Shown: positions 52,300-61,732, numbered from the stretch's first letter. The stretch: 64,000 nucleotides of DNA from Streptomyces rubrogriseus (GCF_027947575.1 NZ_CP116256.1:2790001-2854000), one strand, 5' to 3'. Notes: generated from the letters alone by a model not told the origin. Made by a program: numbers and translations.

Positions 52300-54043
52300 G
52301 CAGGCGGCCGAGGAAGTCCCTGACGAGATCACCCCCGTCGTCATCGGGCCCACATGGACGCGCGGCGAGGACGGGTTGTTCGTCAAGCCGGCTTTCACGC
52401 TCGGCTGGCACGTTCTGCTGTGGACGGGCAAGAACCTGCAGCATCGCGGAATGCGGTGGCGGTACACCAGCGAGCAGGTTCGGCTGATCCTTTGGTGGTT
52501 CGCCCTGGACCCGGTGACGGGCGAGTTCGCGTACCGGGATGCGGTTCTCCAGCGCCTGAAGGGCTGGGGCAAGGACCCGTTCGGGGCGACATTGTGTGCC
52601 GTCGAGTTCGTCGGCCCCTCCCGCTGGACTGGCCGTATCGCGGGGCCGAGGGATGAGAGCGGGGTGCCCGAGGGGCAGCCGGTCGGTGAACCTCATCCAG
52701 AGCCCTGGGTGCAGGTCGCGGCTGTCTCAAAGGACCAGACCCGCAACACGATGATCATATTCGGGTCGCTTTTCACTCCGAAAGCCCGAGCCGAGTACAG
52801 CATCGACGTCGGCAAAGAGATCGTCTACGCCCACAAAGGAGACGCACGAATCGAAGCGGTGACCTCGTCGCCGCGCGCTCTCGAAGGTGGCCGGACGACG
52901 TTCACGCTCCTCAACGAGACGCACCACTGGATCGAGTCGAACCAGGGCCACGAGATGGCGGCGACGATCGAGCGGAACGCCACCAAGTCGGCGGACGGCT
53001 CCGCTCGCACCTTCGCGATTACCAACGCCTTCGAGCCCGGCGAGGATTCGGTTGCCGAGCAGACCCGTGACGCCTACGAGGCGGCGGAGGCCGGCCGTGC
53101 GGAGGACACGGGGATCCTGTACGACTCGCTGGAGGCGCCGCCTGAAGCCAAGCTGACGAAGCCGTGGCTGGAGAAGGTGCTCCTGGCAGTCCGCGGCGAC
53201 TCGACCTGGCTGAACATCCCTCGACTGATCAAGTCGATTCTGGACCCGCGGAATCCTCCGTCTCGGTCGCGGCGGTTTTGGTACAACCAGATCGTCGCGG
53301 CTGAGGATGCGTGGATGGCCCGCTATGAGTGGGATGCCTGCAAGCGTGATGGCCTTCAGCTCGAGGACGGCGACGAGATCGTGCTGTTCTTCGACGGCTC
53401 CAAGAGCGATGACGCGACCGGTCTGTGCGCCTGCCGCATGTCGGACGGCTTCGTGACCGCACTAGGCGTCTGGCAGAGGCCGGCGAACTGGCCGTCCCCG
53501 AACACGCCGGGCTTCGTGCCGTATCGGGTGCCTCGGGAAGAGGTGCACGGTGTGGTGGAGAACGCGTTCGCCCGGTTCCGGGTGTTGGCGTTCTTCGCTG
53601 ACCCGGGCTCCGGGCAGGACGACGATGACGGCGAGATGTACTGGGACGCCTTCATCGACCTGTGGGGTCAGACGTGGGGTCGGAAGCTGGCTTTGCGGTC
53701 GGTGGTGTCGGGTCCGAAGGCGCACGCGGTGCGTTGGGACATGCGTGACCCGAGGAATCAGGAGACGTTCACGGAGGCCGTGAAGCGCACGCACGCCGAT
53801 GTGCTGGAGCGGACGCTGACGCATGACGGGCACAAGACGCTCCGCACACACGTCATCAACGCTCGTCGTCGGACGAACCGGTGGGGTGTGACGATCGGCA
53901 AGGAGCACCGTGAATCTGCCCGGAAGATCGACCTTGCGGTGTGCATGGTCGGGGCGCGGATGCTGCGCCGGATGATCCTCAACTCGCCGAAGCGCGCCAA
54001 GAAGAAGTCGCCAGGCCGGGGGAGGGTGGTGGTGCTGCGATGA
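52271..54043 (+). CDS. terL: terminase large subunit
   Basis: A 590-residue packaging motor. The ATPase half has a Walker A-like loop in RLKGWGKDP (about 96-103), preceded by the usual aromatic region, and Walker B-type FTLLNETHHW (211-220, E216). The nuclease half shows FFDGSKSDDATG (about 373-384) and FFADPGSGQ, acidic residues for metal binding. It powers DNA into procapsids and cuts the concatemer. Follows the small subunit with overlapping reading frames; the portal gene overlaps its end. Confidence 0.88.
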   Translation: MTTAPPSGVEQAAEEVPDEITPVVIGPTWTRGEDGLFVKPAFTLGWHVLLWTGKNLQHRGMRWRYTSEQVRLILWWFALDPVTGEFAYRDAVLQRLKGWGKDPFGATLCAVEFVGPSRWTGRIAGPRDESGVPEGQPVGEPHPEPWVQVAAVSKDQTRNTMIIFGSLFTPKARAEYSIDVGKEIVYAHKGDARIEAVTSSPRALEGGRTTFTLLNETHHWIESNQGHEMAATIERNATKSADGSARTFAITNAFEPGEDSVAEQTRDAYEAAEAGRAEDTGILYDSLEAPPEAKLTKPWLEKVLLAVRGDSTWLNIPRLIKSILDPRNPPSRSRRFWYNQIVAAEDAWMARYEWDACKRDGLQLEDGDEIVLFFDGSKSDDATGLCACRMSDGFVTALGVWQRPANWPSPNTPGFVPYRVPREEVHGVVENAFARFRVLAFFADPGSGQDDDDGEMYWDAFIDLWGQTWGRKLALRSVVSGPKAHAVRWDMRDPRNQETFTEAVKRTHADVLERTLTHDGHKTLRTHVINARRRTNRWGVTIGKEHRESARKIDLAVCMVGARMLRRMILNSPKRAKKKSPGRGRVVVLR

Positions 54044-55509
54044 CCCTGTCGATTCCCGAGCTGCCGCTGGTGTATCTGTCTGACGAGGAGCAGGCGCTGA
54101 TCAACCTGCTGCGTGCCGACATGCTGCGGGACCGGTGGGCGCTGCAGTTGCGGGACGCCTATTTCAACGGCGAGCAGCTGATCCGCGACCTGGGAATCTC
54201 GATTCCGCCGCAGCTCAAGGGTCTGCATACGGTGATCGGCTGGCCTCGGGTGGGTGTCGAAAGCCTGGAGGAGCGCCTGGATTTGGAGGCGTTCCGGTGG
54301 GCGGACGGCTCGGATTCGTCGGAGTTGACGGAGATCGCCGAGGCGAACGACCTGTTCGACGAGTCGTCGCTGGCTCACCTGGACGCCTTCGTGTACGGCC
54401 GGGAGTATCTGGCGGTCGGTTCGGGTGGTTGCGGAACGGATGAGTGCCCGCCGCTGATCACGGCGGAGTCGCCGTTGGACATGACGCTGATGTGGGATGC
54501 CCGCATGCGCATGGGCACCGCGGCGCTCCGCGAGTGCGCCGCCGACTCGTACATTGAGGCGGGCCCTGAGCAGCGGATGCTGGTCCTGTATCTGCCGGAC
54601 CAGACGGTGATGTGCTTGCCGTCGGAGTCGGGAGGCTGGGAGGTCGTCGACCGGGACGAGCACAAGCTCGGTGTCGTGCCGGTGGTCAGGTTGGCGAACC
54701 GGCAGCGAACTGCGGACCGGGTCGGCAAGTCGGAGATCACGCCTGAGGTCATGTCGATCACGGATGCCGCCTGTCGGCGCCTGATGGGTATCGAGGTCGC
54801 GGCCGAGTTCTTCGGGGCGCCAGCTCGCTACATTCTGGGTGCAAGCGAGTCTGCGTTCCAGGATGCAGAGGGCAACGCCAAGTCGGCGTGGGAAACGTAT
54901 ATCGGTCGGGTGCTCGCGCTGGAGCGGGACGAGGAAGGCAACGTGCCGGACGTAGGTACGTTCCCCGCCCATGATCCGTCCGGCCAGACGAAGATCATCG
55001 ATCTGTATGCGCGGATCATGGCGTCGCAGATGTCGGTGGCCCCGCACGTCCTCGGCTACAGCAGCGACAACCCAGCCTCCGCAGACGCGATCCGGTTCGC
55101 CGACAACCGGCAGGTGAAGAAGGCCGAGCGCCGCATCCGCCGGTTCGGTGCAGGGTGGCAGCAGGCCATGCGGCTCGCCCTGTGGATCCGTGACGGGGAG
55201 CCGCCGGACAAGACGCGTCGCATCGAAACAGTGTGGCGGAATCCGGCGACACCGACGGTGGCCGCCCAGGTGGATGCCACGGTCAAGCTGGTGCAGGCAG
55301 GCGTCCTCCCGGCGGACAGTGACGTCACCCTGGAGATGGCTGGGTTCACGGAGCCGCAGCGGCAGCGAATCGCGGCGGACCGGCGCCGTGGCGCCGGTCG
55401 GGCGGCTGGCAGCGCGCTACTCGACCGTTTCGCCGAGATCCGGGCTGGCTCGTCTACGGCGAGCACCGAGCCGTCGGAGGCCGACGGTGGCGTCGACGAC
55501 CTCGGATAG
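54040..55509 (+). CDS. portal protein
   Basis: ATG 54040 on the terminase stop. 489 residues, the usual size for an SPP1 Gp6-type portal. The middle (SPLDMTLMWDARMRMGTAAL, VVPVVRLANRQRTADRVGKS) and the helical YARIMASQMSVAPHVLGYSS fit the family. It forms the ring through which DNA enters the head. Order terL-portal-MuF-scaffold-capsid supports it. Confidence 0.85.
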   Translation: MTLSIPELPLVYLSDEEQALINLLRADMLRDRWALQLRDAYFNGEQLIRDLGISIPPQLKGLHTVIGWPRVGVESLEERLDLEAFRWADGSDSSELTEIAEANDLFDESSLAHLDAFVYGREYLAVGSGGCGTDECPPLITAESPLDMTLMWDARMRMGTAALRECAADSYIEAGPEQRMLVLYLPDQTVMCLPSESGGWEVVDRDEHKLGVVPVVRLANRQRTADRVGKSEITPEVMSITDAACRRLMGIEVAAEFFGAPARYILGASESAFQDAEGNAKSAWETYIGRVLALERDEEGNVPDVGTFPAHDPSGQTKIIDLYARIMASQMSVAPHVLGYSSDNPASADAIRFADNRQVKKAERRIRRFGAGWQQAMRLALWIRDGEPPDKTRRIETVWRNPATPTVAAQVDATVKLVQAGVLPADSDVTLEMAGFTEPQRQRIAADRRRGAGRAAGSALLDRFAEIRAGSSTASTEPSEADGGVDDLG

Positions 55510-56302
55510 CTCACCCGGTGTGGCCCGTTGGCGGTCCGCGCAGCAGGGCTTGACGGCTCTGCTGCTGCGGGATCTGCGAACGCTGCGGCGGCTGATCAAT
55601 CCGCGCCGGTTGCAGGCGACGGTGCCCCCGTGGATCGAGGCAGTGGCCGCTGTGGTGGACCAGTACGCGGAAGTGTCGGCGGCTCTGGCCGCGGACTTCT
55701 ACGACGGGCAGCGCGCAGACGCCGGTGTGCCGGACGGGTTCACGGCCCGGCTGGCGGACGCCCCGCCGGGCGAGCAGGTGGACGCGTCAATGCGGTGGGC
55801 CACGAAAGACGTATGGGACCGAGACGCCGACGTGGCGACCCCGGTGCAGCTGGAGCCGCTGGACGTCCGGCTGGAGGCCGCGTTCGTGAAGGCGGACATG
55901 GCCACACAGCGTCTTGTGGCTGATGTGGGCCGGGAGACGGTCCGTCAGGCGGTCAGGCAGGATCGGCAGGCTGTGGCGTATGCCCGGGTGGCAGCGCTCG
56001 GCGCCTGCTCCTTCTGCAAGCTCATGGCATCCCGCGGGTCGGTCTATGCCACGGCAGAAACCGCAGGTCGGGATGCGAATGACCGGTTCTCCGGTGACGC
56101 GTCGGTGGTGAAGTTCCACAACAACTGCCACTGCGGGATCCTGCCGGTCTTCCGCGGTCAACGGTTCCAACTGTCGCCGCACGCGGCGCGCTGGGACGAG
56201 ATCTACCGCGAGTACGCCCAAGGCCATCCGGGAGACCAGCTTCGCCTGTTCAGGCGGGCCCTGGCGGAGCACGACGACCATCCGCTTCCCGGATCTCACT
56301 GA
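55487..56302 (+). CDS. MuF-like minor head protein
   Basis: GTG 55487 with GGAGG upstream; overlaps the portal end by 23 bases. The C-terminal part (CSFCKLMASRGSVYATAETA, then FHNNCHCGILPVFRG) matches the MuF/VG15-like group, with cysteines and histidines likely to hold zinc. Such proteins help head assembly or are injected. The N-terminal half is helical. Position between portal and scaffold is canonical. Confidence 0.83.
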   Translation: MASTTSDSSPGVARWRSAQQGLTALLLRDLRTLRRLINPRRLQATVPPWIEAVAAVVDQYAEVSAALAADFYDGQRADAGVPDGFTARLADAPPGEQVDASMRWATKDVWDRDADVATPVQLEPLDVRLEAAFVKADMATQRLVADVGRETVRQAVRQDRQAVAYARVAALGACSFCKLMASRGSVYATAETAGRDANDRFSGDASVVKFHNNCHCGILPVFRGQRFQLSPHAARWDEIYREYAQGHPGDQLRLFRRALAEHDDHPLPGSH

Positions 56303-56365
56303 TCAACCCGGTCGCCCTGGTGGCGGCCTTCCCCTTTTCCACAGCCCCTGGAGGGCCGATTCGTC

Positions 56366-57025
56366 ATGCCCGAAGAGACCGAGACCAGCGAGCAGCAGAC
56401 CGACTCCGGCACCGAGGAGACCGTCGACGAGACGGCCACCGAGGAGACGGACGGCGCCGAGCAGCAGGAGACCGCCCAGGAGGCGGACACCGGCAGTGAG
56501 GAGAAGCCGTTCGACCGGAAGCAGGCCGAGGCAAAGATCCGCAAGGCGAACTCGGAGGCCGCGAACCTCCGCAAGCGCCTGAAGGAACAGGAGCCTCTGC
56601 TCGCCGAGCTGAAGAAGCGCAAGGACGCGGAACTCTCCGAGTCCGAGCGCCTCAACGAGCAGCTCGCTGCCGCACAGGAGCAGATCACGAAGACGCGGCA
56701 GCGGCTGGTCCGCAGCCAGGTGCAGGCCCTCGCCAGCACTGCAACCCAGGAGCGGGCGGCGTTCGCCGATCCGGCTGACGCGTTCGGCGAGCTCGACCTG
56801 GACTCGTACATCGACGACTCGGGCGACATCGACGAGCCCGCCATCGAGGCGGATCTTCAGGCGCTGTTGGAGCGCAAGCCGCACTGGGCGAAGACCCAGC
56901 CCCAGGAGGGCCCGCGGCGTCCCGCGCCGGACCGCACACAGGCGTCCGGCGCCAACAAGCAACGGCCCCTCAACCCTGCGGACGAGTTCGCGGGGTTCAT
57001 GAACACGCGGCTTACGCGCCGCTGA
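56366..57025 (+). CDS. capsid scaffolding protein
   Basis: ATG 56366. 219 residues; the first 50 are very acidic and threonine-rich (EETETSEQQTDSGTEETVDE), followed by a long coiled coil (AANLRKRLKEQEPLLAELKK). This is a standard phage scaffold profile. It precedes the capsid gene by 12 bases. Role: guiding capsid assembly, then leaving the head. Confidence 0.85.
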   Translation: MPEETETSEQQTDSGTEETVDETATEETDGAEQQETAQEADTGSEEKPFDRKQAEAKIRKANSEAANLRKRLKEQEPLLAELKKRKDAELSESERLNEQLAAAQEQITKTRQRLVRSQVQALASTATQERAAFADPADAFGELDLDSYIDDSGDIDEPAIEADLQALLERKPHWAKTQPQEGPRRPAPDRTQASGANKQRPLNPADEFAGFMNTRLTRR

Positions 57026-57037
57026 AAGAGGTAGATC

Positions 57038-57994
57038 ATGGCGGCTACGCCTGCCCTCAAGCTGTCCGACGTCAACGATGCACTTCTGCCCCGCACTCTC
57101 GCGGGGCCGATCTTCGAAAAGTCGGTCGAATCCAGCGCGGTCATGCAGCTGGCCCGTCCGGCTCCGCTCGCCCTGGACGCGACGACCTCGGTTCCGATCC
57201 CGCTGGACGTGCCGACCGCCGACTGGGTCGGCCAGGCCGCAAGGAAGCCGCTGTCCAGCGGCGGTGTCGCGGTGAAGCAGATGCAGGCGAAGAAGGTCGC
57301 CGTGCTGATCCCGGTCGCCGAAGAGGTCGTCATGACCAACGCGGGCGGCCTGTGGACGCAGCTCCAGAAGGATCTGCCGACCGCGTTCGCCCGTGCCTTC
57401 GACCACGCGGCGATCCACGGCAAGACCATGAAGGGCGCCACCGGCCCCTTCGCCGACTACCTGGCGGCCACCGACAACGAGGTCGTCCTCGGTACGGCGC
57501 CGCGCGACGAGGGCGGCATCTGGGCCGACTTCGTCGACGGCATGGAGTTGGTCGTCGATGAGGACTGGGACTACACCGGTACCGTCGCGGACCACCGGCT
57601 GAAGCCGAAGCTGCTGCGTGCGACGGACGCGAACGGTCAGCCCATCCTGGTGGACACGCAGACGCCGGGTACGAACATGGCGGCGGCCGGCACGCTGGTT
57701 GGTGAGCCGCTCGCGTACTCCCGCAGTGTGTCGGGTAAGCAGCGTCGGCAGTCCGCCAGTACGGACACGGGCCTGCGGGCGATCGGCGGCGACTGGAGCC
57801 AGGCGGCCTACGGGATCGGCATGGACATCACCGTGCGGATCTCTAAGGAGGCGACCTACGTCGACGAGGACGGCGGCGTGCACTCTGCGTTCCAGGAGAA
57901 CCTGGTGCTGCTGCTGGCGGAGGCCTACTACGGCTTCGTCATGGGCGCCGAGGACGCGTTCGTCCGCTTCACTGGCGCCGCGAGCGGTTCCTGA
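57038..57994 (+). CDS. major capsid protein, HK97 fold
   Basis: ATG 57038 after GAAAGAGG. 318 residues, a typical length. Landmarks: PRTLAGPIFEKSVESSAVMQ (N-arm/E-loop region), VPTADWVGQAARKPLSSGGV, then KKVAVLIPVAEEVVMTNAGG and the C-terminal FQENLVLLLAEAYYGFVMGA. Builds the icosahedral shell. Its stop overlaps the ATG of a glycosyltransferase gene. Confidence 0.9.
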   Translation: MAATPALKLSDVNDALLPRTLAGPIFEKSVESSAVMQLARPAPLALDATTSVPIPLDVPTADWVGQAARKPLSSGGVAVKQMQAKKVAVLIPVAEEVVMTNAGGLWTQLQKDLPTAFARAFDHAAIHGKTMKGATGPFADYLAATDNEVVLGTAPRDEGGIWADFVDGMELVVDEDWDYTGTVADHRLKPKLLRATDANGQPILVDTQTPGTNMAAAGTLVGEPLAYSRSVSGKQRRQSASTDTGLRAIGGDWSQAAYGIGMDITVRISKEATYVDEDGGVHSAFQENLVLLLAEAYYGFVMGAEDAFVRFTGAASGS

Positions 57995-59022
57995 TGGGGG
58001 CGGTCCCGGCTTCCGCGCCGGGCGGGACCGCCAAGCCGCTGCGGGTCGTGGCTCGTGTTCACGCGATGCCGCCGGAGCACAACGCTGGGGCCGAGCACAT
58101 GCTCGTGTCGATGCTTCGGCCGCTGGTGGAACGTGGCCACGACGTGCAGGTGTGGCTGTCCCGCTACGGCAAGGCCCACCAGGAGTACGACTACCGCGGC
58201 ATCAAGGTCGTCCCTCTGGAGTCCCGCCTGGACTTCCCGTCGGCGGTCCGCAAGGCGGACGTGCTGCTGGCGCATCTGGAGACGGTCCCATCGACGGCGT
58301 CGCTGGCCCGCGGCTACGGCAAGCCTCTGGTGGTGGTGTGCCACAACACGCACCGGCCGACGTTCCGGGATGCTGCGGCGGGCGGGACCGCCTTGGCGGT
58401 CTACAACTCGCTCTGGATGGAGCGGGAGGCGGAGCTGTTCTTCGCCGAGTACCCGAAGGCCATCCGGCCCACCGAGTCGCTGATCGTGCGACCTCCAGTG
58501 TTCGCCGACGAGTACGCAACGAAGCCCGGCAAGGCCATCACGCTGATCAACTGCAACCCGGAGAAGGGCGGCCGGGTCCTCAAGGCTCTCGCCGAACGGA
58601 TGCCGGACCAACAGTTCCTCGCCGTGAAGGGCGCCTACGGCCAGCAGATCCTCCCCGACCTGCCCAACGTCGAAATCGTCGACCACGTCCGCGGCGAGGA
58701 CATGCGGCAGCGGGTGTATACCCGCACTCGGGTGCTGCTGATGCCGTCGTCCTACGAGTCGTGGGGCCGTGCCGGCGTGGAGGCGCTCGCCAGCGGCATT
58801 CCTGTCCTGGCTCACCCAACGCCGGGCCTGTGCGAGTCCCTCGGCGAGGCCGGCATCTTCGTCGACCGAAACGACGTCGACGGCTACGAGGCGGTCCTGC
58901 GGAAGCTCGCGGCTCCTGCCGAGTACCGGCTGGCGTCGAAGCGGGCGAAGACCCGGTCCGCCGAACTGGACCCGGCTGCTGATCTGGCGGCGTGGTGTTC
59001 GGCTGTGGAGTCTCTGGCCTGA
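57994..59022 (+). CDS. GT-B (GT4-like) glycosyltransferase
   Basis: ATG 57994 on the capsid stop. 342 residues with the two-domain GT4 look: N-terminal PEHNAGAEHMLVSMLRPLVE and ADVLLAHLETVP, C-terminal TLINCNPEKGGRVLKALAER and the donor-binding MPSSYESWGRAGVEALASGI (E-x7-E motif region). It would transfer a sugar from a nucleotide donor. Translational coupling to the capsid gene suggests its target is the virion, such as capsid glycosylation reported for some actinophages; target inferred. Confidence 0.87.
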   Translation: MGAVPASAPGGTAKPLRVVARVHAMPPEHNAGAEHMLVSMLRPLVERGHDVQVWLSRYGKAHQEYDYRGIKVVPLESRLDFPSAVRKADVLLAHLETVPSTASLARGYGKPLVVVCHNTHRPTFRDAAAGGTALAVYNSLWMEREAELFFAEYPKAIRPTESLIVRPPVFADEYATKPGKAITLINCNPEKGGRVLKALAERMPDQQFLAVKGAYGQQILPDLPNVEIVDHVRGEDMRQRVYTRTRVLLMPSSYESWGRAGVEALASGIPVLAHPTPGLCESLGEAGIFVDRNDVDGYEAVLRKLAAPAEYRLASKRAKTRSAELDPAADLAAWCSAVESLA

Positions 59023-59032
59023 GGAGGGCGTG

Positions 59033-59443
59033 ATGGCATTCGTCCCTCCGACCGCGGAGCAGCTCGGCCTGTACCTCGGTCTCGGTGAGATCGACGGAGC
59101 GCGGGCGGATCTGCTTCTCGCAACGGCGATCTCGCTCTGCCAGACGATCGTGAAGCCTCTCCCTGAGGGCGCTGAGGCGGTTGTCCTGTCGGTCGCGGGT
59201 CGTGCCTACGTGAATCCGCAGCAGGTGTCCTACGAGACGATCGGCCCGATGTCGGTGCAGCGCCCTCAGGGCTCTGGCGGCCTGTACCTGACGAAGGCCG
59301 ACAAGAGTGCGCTCAAGAGTCTCGCCGGCCGGGGCGGGGCGTTCACGATCGACCCGACACCGGCGGAGGCGGATCCGTCGCCGACGTGGCCTGTCGACGA
59401 CATGGGCTTCGCCGACGAGTTCGAACCGGGCTGGGGCTACTGA
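59033..59443 (+). CDS. head-tail connector protein
   Basis: ATG 59033 (GTG 59030 alternative) after GAGGAGGG. 136 residues; the helical PTAEQLGLYLGLGEIDGARA, then ATAISLCQTIVKPLPEGAEA fit the small helical connector (gp6/gp15-like) that sits under the portal. Position after the capsid block supports it. Confidence 0.75.
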   Translation: MAFVPPTAEQLGLYLGLGEIDGARADLLLATAISLCQTIVKPLPEGAEAVVLSVAGRAYVNPQQVSYETIGPMSVQRPQGSGGLYLTKADKSALKSLAGRGGAFTIDPTPAEADPSPTWPVDDMGFADEFEPGWGY

Positions 59444-59814
59444 TGCCCGCCCCGTACCCGTTCGGGGAGACGGTGCGGATCGTCCGCACCGGCCTGTCGC
59501 CGGGCCGTAATCCTCGGGGCCAGCCGCTGCCGGGACCGGACGAGTCGTTCGACATTCCGGGCTGTGTGGTCGCGCCGAGGGCGGAGACGCCGCAGGTGGG
59601 CGGCGAGCAGCAGCAGGAGCGGGACACGGTCATCGTCGGCTGGACCGTGTATGCGCCCGCCGATCAGCCCGGTATGCCGCTCCGCACCACGGACAAGGCC
59701 CGCATCCGCGGCGTCGACTGCGACATCACCGGCGAGCCAGGCGATTGGGGCCGCTCCCCATTCACTGGCACCCGCGGCGTCGTCCAGTTCGCCGCCGACC
59801 GTGTCACCGGCTGA
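59443..59814 (+). CDS. head-tail stopper/closure protein
   Basis: ATG 59443 on the previous stop. 123 residues, beta-rich: VRIVRTGLSPGRNPRGQPLP, CVVAPRAETPQV, TVIVGWTVYAPADQPG and ITGEPGDWGRSPFTGTRG match a stopper-like barrel (phage proteins placed here usually seal the head). Function assigned by order and pattern. Confidence 0.7.
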   Translation: MPAPYPFGETVRIVRTGLSPGRNPRGQPLPGPDESFDIPGCVVAPRAETPQVGGEQQQERDTVIVGWTVYAPADQPGMPLRTTDKARIRGVDCDITGEPGDWGRSPFTGTRGVVQFAADRVTG

Positions 59815-59829
59815 CGGAGGGAGGCCGTC

Positions 59830-60159
59830 ATGCCTGGCAGGTTCAAGCCGAAGCGGAAGGGCATCGGGCAGATGCTGCGTATGCCTGGCATGCAGGCGGA
59901 GATGCTGCGCCGCGCCGAGGTCATCAAGGGCATCGCCGTGGCGACGTCCCCGGTCGATACGGGCAGCTACCGGCCTGGCCTGTACAAGTCGTCGTGGGAG
60001 ACGGACAGTACCCGGCGTGGTGGCCGCCGCCGGGACCGCGCTGTCGCCTACGTCCGCAACCCGACCTACTACGCCCGCTGGGTGGAGTACGGCACGGAGA
60101 AGGTGCCCGCGCATCACGTGCTGCTGCGGGCAGCCCAGTTGGGTGGGCGGAACCAGTGA
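59830..60159 (+). CDS. HK97 gp10-like tail component
   Basis: ATG 59830 after GGAGGGAGG. 109 residues; KGIAVATSPVDTGSYRPGLY and RNPTYYARWVEYGTEKVPAH match the gp10-type motif (PVDTG...L..S; Y..xVEYGT). These proteins take part in head-tail joining. Overlaps the next GTG. Confidence 0.78.
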   Translation: MPGRFKPKRKGIGQMLRMPGMQAEMLRRAEVIKGIAVATSPVDTGSYRPGLYKSSWETDSTRRGGRRRDRAVAYVRNPTYYARWVEYGTEKVPAHHVLLRAAQLGGRNQ

Positions 60160-60548
60160 CCGTGGTCGTCGACATTGAGGGTGAGCTGATCCCTCGCGCG
60201 CAGGCCCGCTGGCCGGACGCCGTGGTCCGGGACGAGCTGGACAACGAGCTGCTCAACGAGCTGCCGACGATTCAGATCACGCAGGTTCCGGCTGGGGAGC
60301 TTGCTGCCAGCAGGCTGGCCCGAATGCTCGTCGACATCGACGTGTACGCGGCCACCCGCCAAGCAGCGTTCGACTTGGCCCGCGAGACCGTCACGTGGGT
60401 GGAGCGGGAGCTGCGCGGCTCGACCACCAGCACGCTGACCATCGGCCGCGCCGGTGTCGTCACCCTGCCCGCCGCCCGGCCCTACGAGAACACCGCCCTG
60501 CGTCGCGTGGGCGGCACCTTCGAGATCTTCTGTCACCCGGTCTCCTGA
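60156..60548 (+). CDS. tail terminator protein
   Basis: GTG 60156 on the previous stop. 130 residues, with ELLNELPTIQITQVPAGELA and MLVDIDVYAATRQAAFDLAR, the usual mix of strands and helices for a tail terminator that caps the tube. Position before the major tail protein supports it. Confidence 0.72.
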   Translation: MTVVVDIEGELIPRAQARWPDAVVRDELDNELLNELPTIQITQVPAGELAASRLARMLVDIDVYAATRQAAFDLARETVTWVERELRGSTTSTLTIGRAGVVTLPAARPYENTALRRVGGTFEIFCHPVS

Positions 60549-60621
60549 CCGGCTGTTCGGCCCGCGCCAGGCCCTTTCAGTACCCGCCCGTGCGCGGGCT
60601 TCACGCATGTCTGGAGACATC

Positions 60622-61209
60622 ATGGTCAACATCACCCGCGCTGCGGATCTGCTGGAGGTCGGTGCGAACGGCGCCGGCTGGACGGCGCCGTTGGGCACGA
60701 CGTCGCCGGGCGATCCGGCGATCCAGCCGCTGGCGCCGTGGCTGCCTCTCGGCGCCATCTCGGACGACGGTCTGGTGCAGGGCTTCGAGGAGGACTCGGA
60801 GTCGTTCACTCCGTGGGGTCTGACGGCACCGATCCGCACGTCGATCACCTCGTCGCTGCGGACGTTCGGGCTGACGGTGTGGGAGACGGGCCGGACGACG
60901 GTGCAGGCCCTGCAGTACCGCCTGGACACCGCGGACCTCACCCCGGTCGACGGGCTCACCTCGTTCGCGGAGACCGCGTCCCCGTCGCCGGACCGGCGGG
61001 CGTTCTGGTTCGTCGTCCTCGACGGCGACAACTTCCAGCGCGGCTTCTACTGCCCCGAGGCGGAGATCACCGAGCGGTCCGACGTGACGCACAAGCAGGA
61101 TGAGGTCGCTGGCTACGAGTGGACGATCACTTGCTACCCGGACTCGGCCGGCTTCACGGTCTACCACTTCGACCGGGTGCCTGAGACCGAGGCGTACACC
61201 GGGTCCTGA
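60622..61209 (+). CDS. major tail (tube) protein
   Basis: ATG 60622 with GGAG upstream; the in-frame ATG at 60607 lacks a ribosome site. 195 residues, mostly beta: PLGAISDDGLVQGFEEDSES, SSLRTFGLTVWETGRTTVQA, TCYPDSAGFTVYHFDRV. Typical for siphovirus tube proteins, which polymerise into the tail. Sits right before the tail chaperones. Confidence 0.85.
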   Translation: MVNITRAADLLEVGANGAGWTAPLGTTSPGDPAIQPLAPWLPLGAISDDGLVQGFEEDSESFTPWGLTAPIRTSITSSLRTFGLTVWETGRTTVQALQYRLDTADLTPVDGLTSFAETASPSPDRRAFWFVVLDGDNFQRGFYCPEAEITERSDVTHKQDEVAGYEWTITCYPDSAGFTVYHFDRVPETEAYTGS

Positions 61210-61303
61210 GCTGGTGGGCGGGCCGATCACCGTCGGCGCGGGCCCGGCCCGCCCACCTTCCCCCCTTCCTTGCCCGCGCCTTTTGAGATGAGGAGCCCGC
61301 GCC

Positions 61304-61732
61304 GTGGCCAACACGAGCAGCAGCACCAGCAGGAAGCCGCGCACCGCGGCCCGTGCCGCATCCCGCCCCGCCACCCGTCGGGCGGCCGAGCCGGACGTGG
61401 AACCGGAGACCGACGACGTCGAAGTGTCGGCTGCCGAAGCCCAGGAGATCGAAGCTGACGGGTACGTCACCGCCGAACTGTGCGGGGAAGATGTGCAGGT
61501 GGTGCCGCCGTCGATGTGGCGCGCCTCCTGGCAGCGCGCCCTCAACCAGGGGCAGATCGACACCTTCGCGCAGAAGGTGCTCCACCCGGACGACTACGAG
61601 TACTACCTCGAGGTCGACCCGACGATGAACGAGTGGGTGGCGTTCGTCGAGGACGCGAGCGCCCGGTCGGGGGAGCCGCTGGGAAAGTCCAGGGGACGGT
61701 CGCGATCTGGCGGACGCACCCGGAGGCGGTAG
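61304..61732 (+). CDS. tail assembly chaperone, 0-frame product
   Basis: GTG 61304 with GGAGCCCGCGCC upstream. 142 residues: a basic N-terminus (SSTSRKPRTAARAASRPATR), then SAAEAQEIEADGYVTAELCG and a helical core (MWRASWQRALNQGQIDTFAQ). Most ribosomes end here; a fraction shift at 61681 to make the longer product. Chaperones assist the tape measure protein during tail assembly. Confidence 0.85.
   Translation: MANTSSSTSRKPRTAARAASRPATRRAAEPDVEPETDDVEVSAAEAQEIEADGYVTAELCGEDVQVVPPSMWRASWQRALNQGQIDTFAQKVLHPDDYEYYLEVDPTMNEWVAFVEDASARSGEPLGKSRGRSRSGGRTRRR

Noticed and set aside
53758..55047. Leftward frame of 429 codons opposite the portal gene
   Set aside because: Arginine/leucine-rich shadow; the portal order is canonical.
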